NCBI RefSeq assembly: GCF_007896435.1
Contig: NZ_VCBL01000001.1
Coordinates: 62,001-126,000, forward strand
Source of the DNA: Rummeliibacillus suwonensis
Lineage (GTDB): Bacteria; Bacillota; Bacilli; Bacillales_A; Planococcaceae
Reading direction: 5' to 3'
DNA length: 64,000 nucleotides
A program made the translations under genes and the position numbers. Under the pieces are notes generated by a model. The model was not told the DNA's origin and searched no databases. It worked only from the letters and a program-made list of their open reading frames with translations. Below, in pieces: positions 62,071 to 64,000 of the stretch; the stretch's first letter is position 1, and every line of letters starts with the position of its first letter.

Positions 62071-62750
62071 CGAAAATACTTATCGTAGACGATGAACAAG
62101 ATATGAGAAATTTAATTGATGTGATGTTGCGCCAATCTGGATTTCAATCACTTCAAGCAAATGGAGGGCAAGAAGCACTTAAACTATTAAAAGAACAGCA
62201 TGTGGATTTAGTGATTTTAGATGTCATGATGCCGCAAATGGATGGTTTTACCGTATGTAAGGAAATGAGAAAAGTTACTGCTGTACCGATTATTTTCTTG
62301 ACAGCCAAGGATGCGAATGAGGACAAGGTAAAGGGACTAACGATGGGTGCTGACGATTATGTTGTAAAACCTTTTTCATCATCAGAGCTAGTAGCACGGA
62401 TACAGGCTGTACTTCGTAGAACTGAAGGAGAAGTTATAGAAGAGCCTCAAAAAATGATTGTTAAGGGCCCCATTGAGCTAGACGATGTTTCGCGGAAAGT
62501 TTATGTACAAGGAAAGGTAATCCCATTAACGTTAAAGGAATTTGAGATTTTGCGTTTATTTATGAACAATGAAAACGTTGTTTATACGCGTGATCAACTA
62601 TTAGAAATCATTTGGGACTTGCATTATAGCGGTGGTACAAGAACCGTTGATACACATATTAAAACTTTACGCTTGAAATTAGGTGATGAAGCGGGAAAGT
62701 TTATACAAACAGTTTGGGGATTGGGGTATCGATTTGAGGTTTCAAAATGA
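62067..62750 (+). CDS. OmpR-family response regulator
   Basis: A 227-residue regulator: receiver domain with Asp52 (VILDVMMPQMDG) and Lys in IFLTAKDANED, then an OmpR winged helix (about 130-225; LTLKEFEILRLFMNN, GGTRTVDTHIKTLRLKL). It overlaps both neighbours by ATGA (lipoprotein upstream, kinase downstream), so the three are translationally coupled. Confidence 0.93.
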   Translation: MTKILIVDDEQDMRNLIDVMLRQSGFQSLQANGGQEALKLLKEQHVDLVILDVMMPQMDGFTVCKEMRKVTAVPIIFLTAKDANEDKVKGLTMGADDYVVKPFSSSELVARIQAVLRRTEGEVIEEPQKMIVKGPIELDDVSRKVYVQGKVIPLTLKEFEILRLFMNNENVVYTRDQLLEIIWDLHYSGGTRTVDTHIKTLRLKLGDEAGKFIQTVWGLGYRFEVSK

Positions 62751-64000
62751 AGAAATTATCCACTAGAATTTGGACAGTAATTGTGGCTTTTTTAGCGCTT
62801 ACCGTATTATTTATGTATGTTTTTACAGACTTCCTTTATGAAGGGCTTTATGTGAAAGACGCTGAAAATTCAATGGTTGAAATTGGCGAAAAGTTGTCAA
62901 CAATGTATAAAGGCGGCAAAGTAACAGATGACTTCATCGCAAAGATTGAAAACTATAATGAGTACTCCAACATGAATGTCTTTGCAGTCCGAAATCCTAG
63001 AGAACTAAGTGCGTGTGTACCATTTGATATCGACTATGATACATTAATCGGCGCAGATGAAAGACAGCAACTTTTGAAGGGGAAAACGATTACCAAAAAA
63101 GGTTATGAGGAGCGCTTTGATCGTCAAGTGATCTCAGTGATTATTCCATTGACAGATCAACAGCGACTGGAAGGCATTATCTATATTTACTTCCCACTTG
63201 CCAAAATAACAGAAATGGCTTCAAAAGAAGTCTTTATCTTATTAGGCAGTGCAGCCATTTTTATTTTCTTGATCGGATTTGGTGTATTTAAAGGTATCAA
63301 GCATATTATGAAACCATTAAAAGAATTACAAAACGCAGCAGAAAAAATGGCGGAGGGGGATTATGAAACACGCGTTGAAGTGAAATCTAAAGATGAAATC
63401 GGTCAGCTCTCTCAAACTTTCAATAAAATGGCTACTTCGATTCAGCAAGAAGATGAAGCGCAGAAGCAATTTTTAGCTACTGTTTCCCATGAATTGCGAA
63501 CACCGATTAGCTATGTGAAAGGATATGGTGAAGCATTGGAGCACGGTTTTATCGAAGAATCCAAAAAACAAGAAACCATATCTCTCATTGTCCGTGAAGC
63601 AAATCGATTAGAAAAATTAACAAATGAGCTATTACAGTTATCAAGAGCTGTCAATCAAACGGAATCCGTCACTTTATATCCGTTACCACTGGCTGAAACA
63701 ATGCGGGAAGTTGTGCAAATTACAGAGCAACAAGCAAGTCGGAAAGCAATTCGTATACGTGCAGAAATTGATGAGGAAATTATTATTAATGCAGATGAGG
63801 AAAAAATAAAACAGATTTTGATCAATCTAATTGAAAACGCTCTTCGCTATTCTGAAGAAGGAACTGAAATGATTCTAAGCTCAAAGAGAGAAGAGAATAT
63901 GGCCATTATTACAGTACAAGATCATGGTATGGGAATTCCAACTGAAGATTTACCGCATATAACTGAACGATTCTATCGAGTCAATAAAGCTCGTAGTAGA
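62747..64000 (+). CDS. Membrane sensor histidine kinase, 3' end outside window
   Basis: At least 418 residues visible, continuing past the right edge. TM1 at about 8-27, an extracytoplasmic sensor domain (about 30-160), TM2 at about 162-182, HAMP (about 184-235; MKPLKELQNAAEKMAEGDYE), HisKA with His248 (FLATVSHELRTPISYVKGYG), and HATPase_c with N box INLIENALRYSEEG and G1 DHGMGIP. Pairs with the regulator encoded just upstream. ATG overlaps the regulator stop. Confidence 0.92.
   Translation, partial: MKKLSTRIWTVIVAFLALTVLFMYVFTDFLYEGLYVKDAENSMVEIGEKLSTMYKGGKVTDDFIAKIENYNEYSNMNVFAVRNPRELSACVPFDIDYDTLIGADERQQLLKGKTITKKGYEERFDRQVISVIIPLTDQQRLEGIIYIYFPLAKITEMASKEVFILLGSAAIFIFLIGFGVFKGIKHIMKPLKELQNAAEKMAEGDYETRVEVKSKDEIGQLSQTFNKMATSIQQEDEAQKQFLATVSHELRTPISYVKGYGEALEHGFIEESKKQETISLIVREANRLEKLTNELLQLSRAVNQTESVTLYPLPLAETMREVVQITEQQASRKAIRIRAEIDEEIIINADEEKIKQILINLIENALRYSEEGTEMILSSKREENMAIITVQDHGMGIPTEDLPHITERFYRVNKARSR

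Noticed and set aside
1-64000. tRNA or rRNA genes
   Set aside because: No cloverleaf with GGTTCGAATCC-type T-arm or rRNA-like conserved block was seen by eye; a tRNAscan run would be decisive.

Overview
The window is AT-rich Gram-positive DNA with strong AGGAGG-type ribosome binding sites and a gene order that follows the yhe-yha-prsA-scoC-trpP-hit-ecs-hemEHY stretch of Bacillus subtilis. It is best read as a Bacillales chromosome, most likely from the Caryophanaceae/Planococcaceae side (Lysinibacillus, Rummeliibacillus, Kurthia and relatives). The genus is inferred from gene content and repeat style, not proven. I saw no rRNA or tRNA gene and no CRISPR array.

Layout. 1-2859: murein-peptide operon ykfB (cut at the left edge), ykfC, ykfD. 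3417-6009: a B3/4-domain protein and two tRNA-modification genes, queG and trmL. 6010-7864: gene-poor stretch with two small ORFs, decayed repeats, a 21-nt-period array and an intact transposon-like element. 7865-13694: aldo/keto reductase, DUF2252 protein, a disulfide-bond pair and the redox-type two-component system yhcYZ. 13901-18740: a LysR pseudogene broken by a repeat, a DUF2332 protein, a cation diffusion facilitator and a CBS-domain CNNM transporter. 18962-22816: the bmrCD-type multidrug ABC exporter behind a leader-peptide/attenuator region. 23502-28102: a very large SF1 helicase with a coiled-coil insert and a winged-helix partner. 28661-35432: VOC protein, yheE, yheA, hemZ, a DUF2785 protein and a HAD hydrolase. 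35549-38727: serA and a class V aminotransferase behind a serine-type T-box. 39246-45945: yhaO-yhaN-yhaM and prsA. 46089-49307: small membrane proteins, scoC, yhaH, trpP. 50313-56943: methyltransferase, hit, ecsAB, an LLM oxidoreductase, a yhaA-like amidohydrolase, hmoB. 57462-60923: hemEHY. 61108-64000: a beta-propeller lipoprotein with an OmpR/histidine-kinase pair that runs off the right edge.

The least-explained content is between the genes. (1) Family A is a ~210-bp dispersed sequence in about 16 full or decayed copies. It folds into four hairpins whose stems show compensatory changes between copies. (2) Family B consists of ~370-bp elements with ~15-bp terminal inverted repeats beginning CAGGCGTGTTGATTA and 9-bp target duplications, plus a 68-bp mini version; these are non-autonomous transposons. 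A and B share a ~50-bp hairpin module in opposite orientation, which links the two families. (3) Two arrays of a 21-nt unit with a GAGCRAATAA core. (4) Two further inverted-repeat-bounded elements at 28281-28580 and 46248-46560. Family A supplies the last codons of queG, and a family B copy has destroyed a lysR gene.

Other points of interest are the serine pathway, where serC is missing from its usual place between hit and trpP while an AGT-type aminotransferase sits with serA under a T-box; the leader-peptide attenuator before bmrCD; and a run of NAG triplets over the trpP ribosome binding site.
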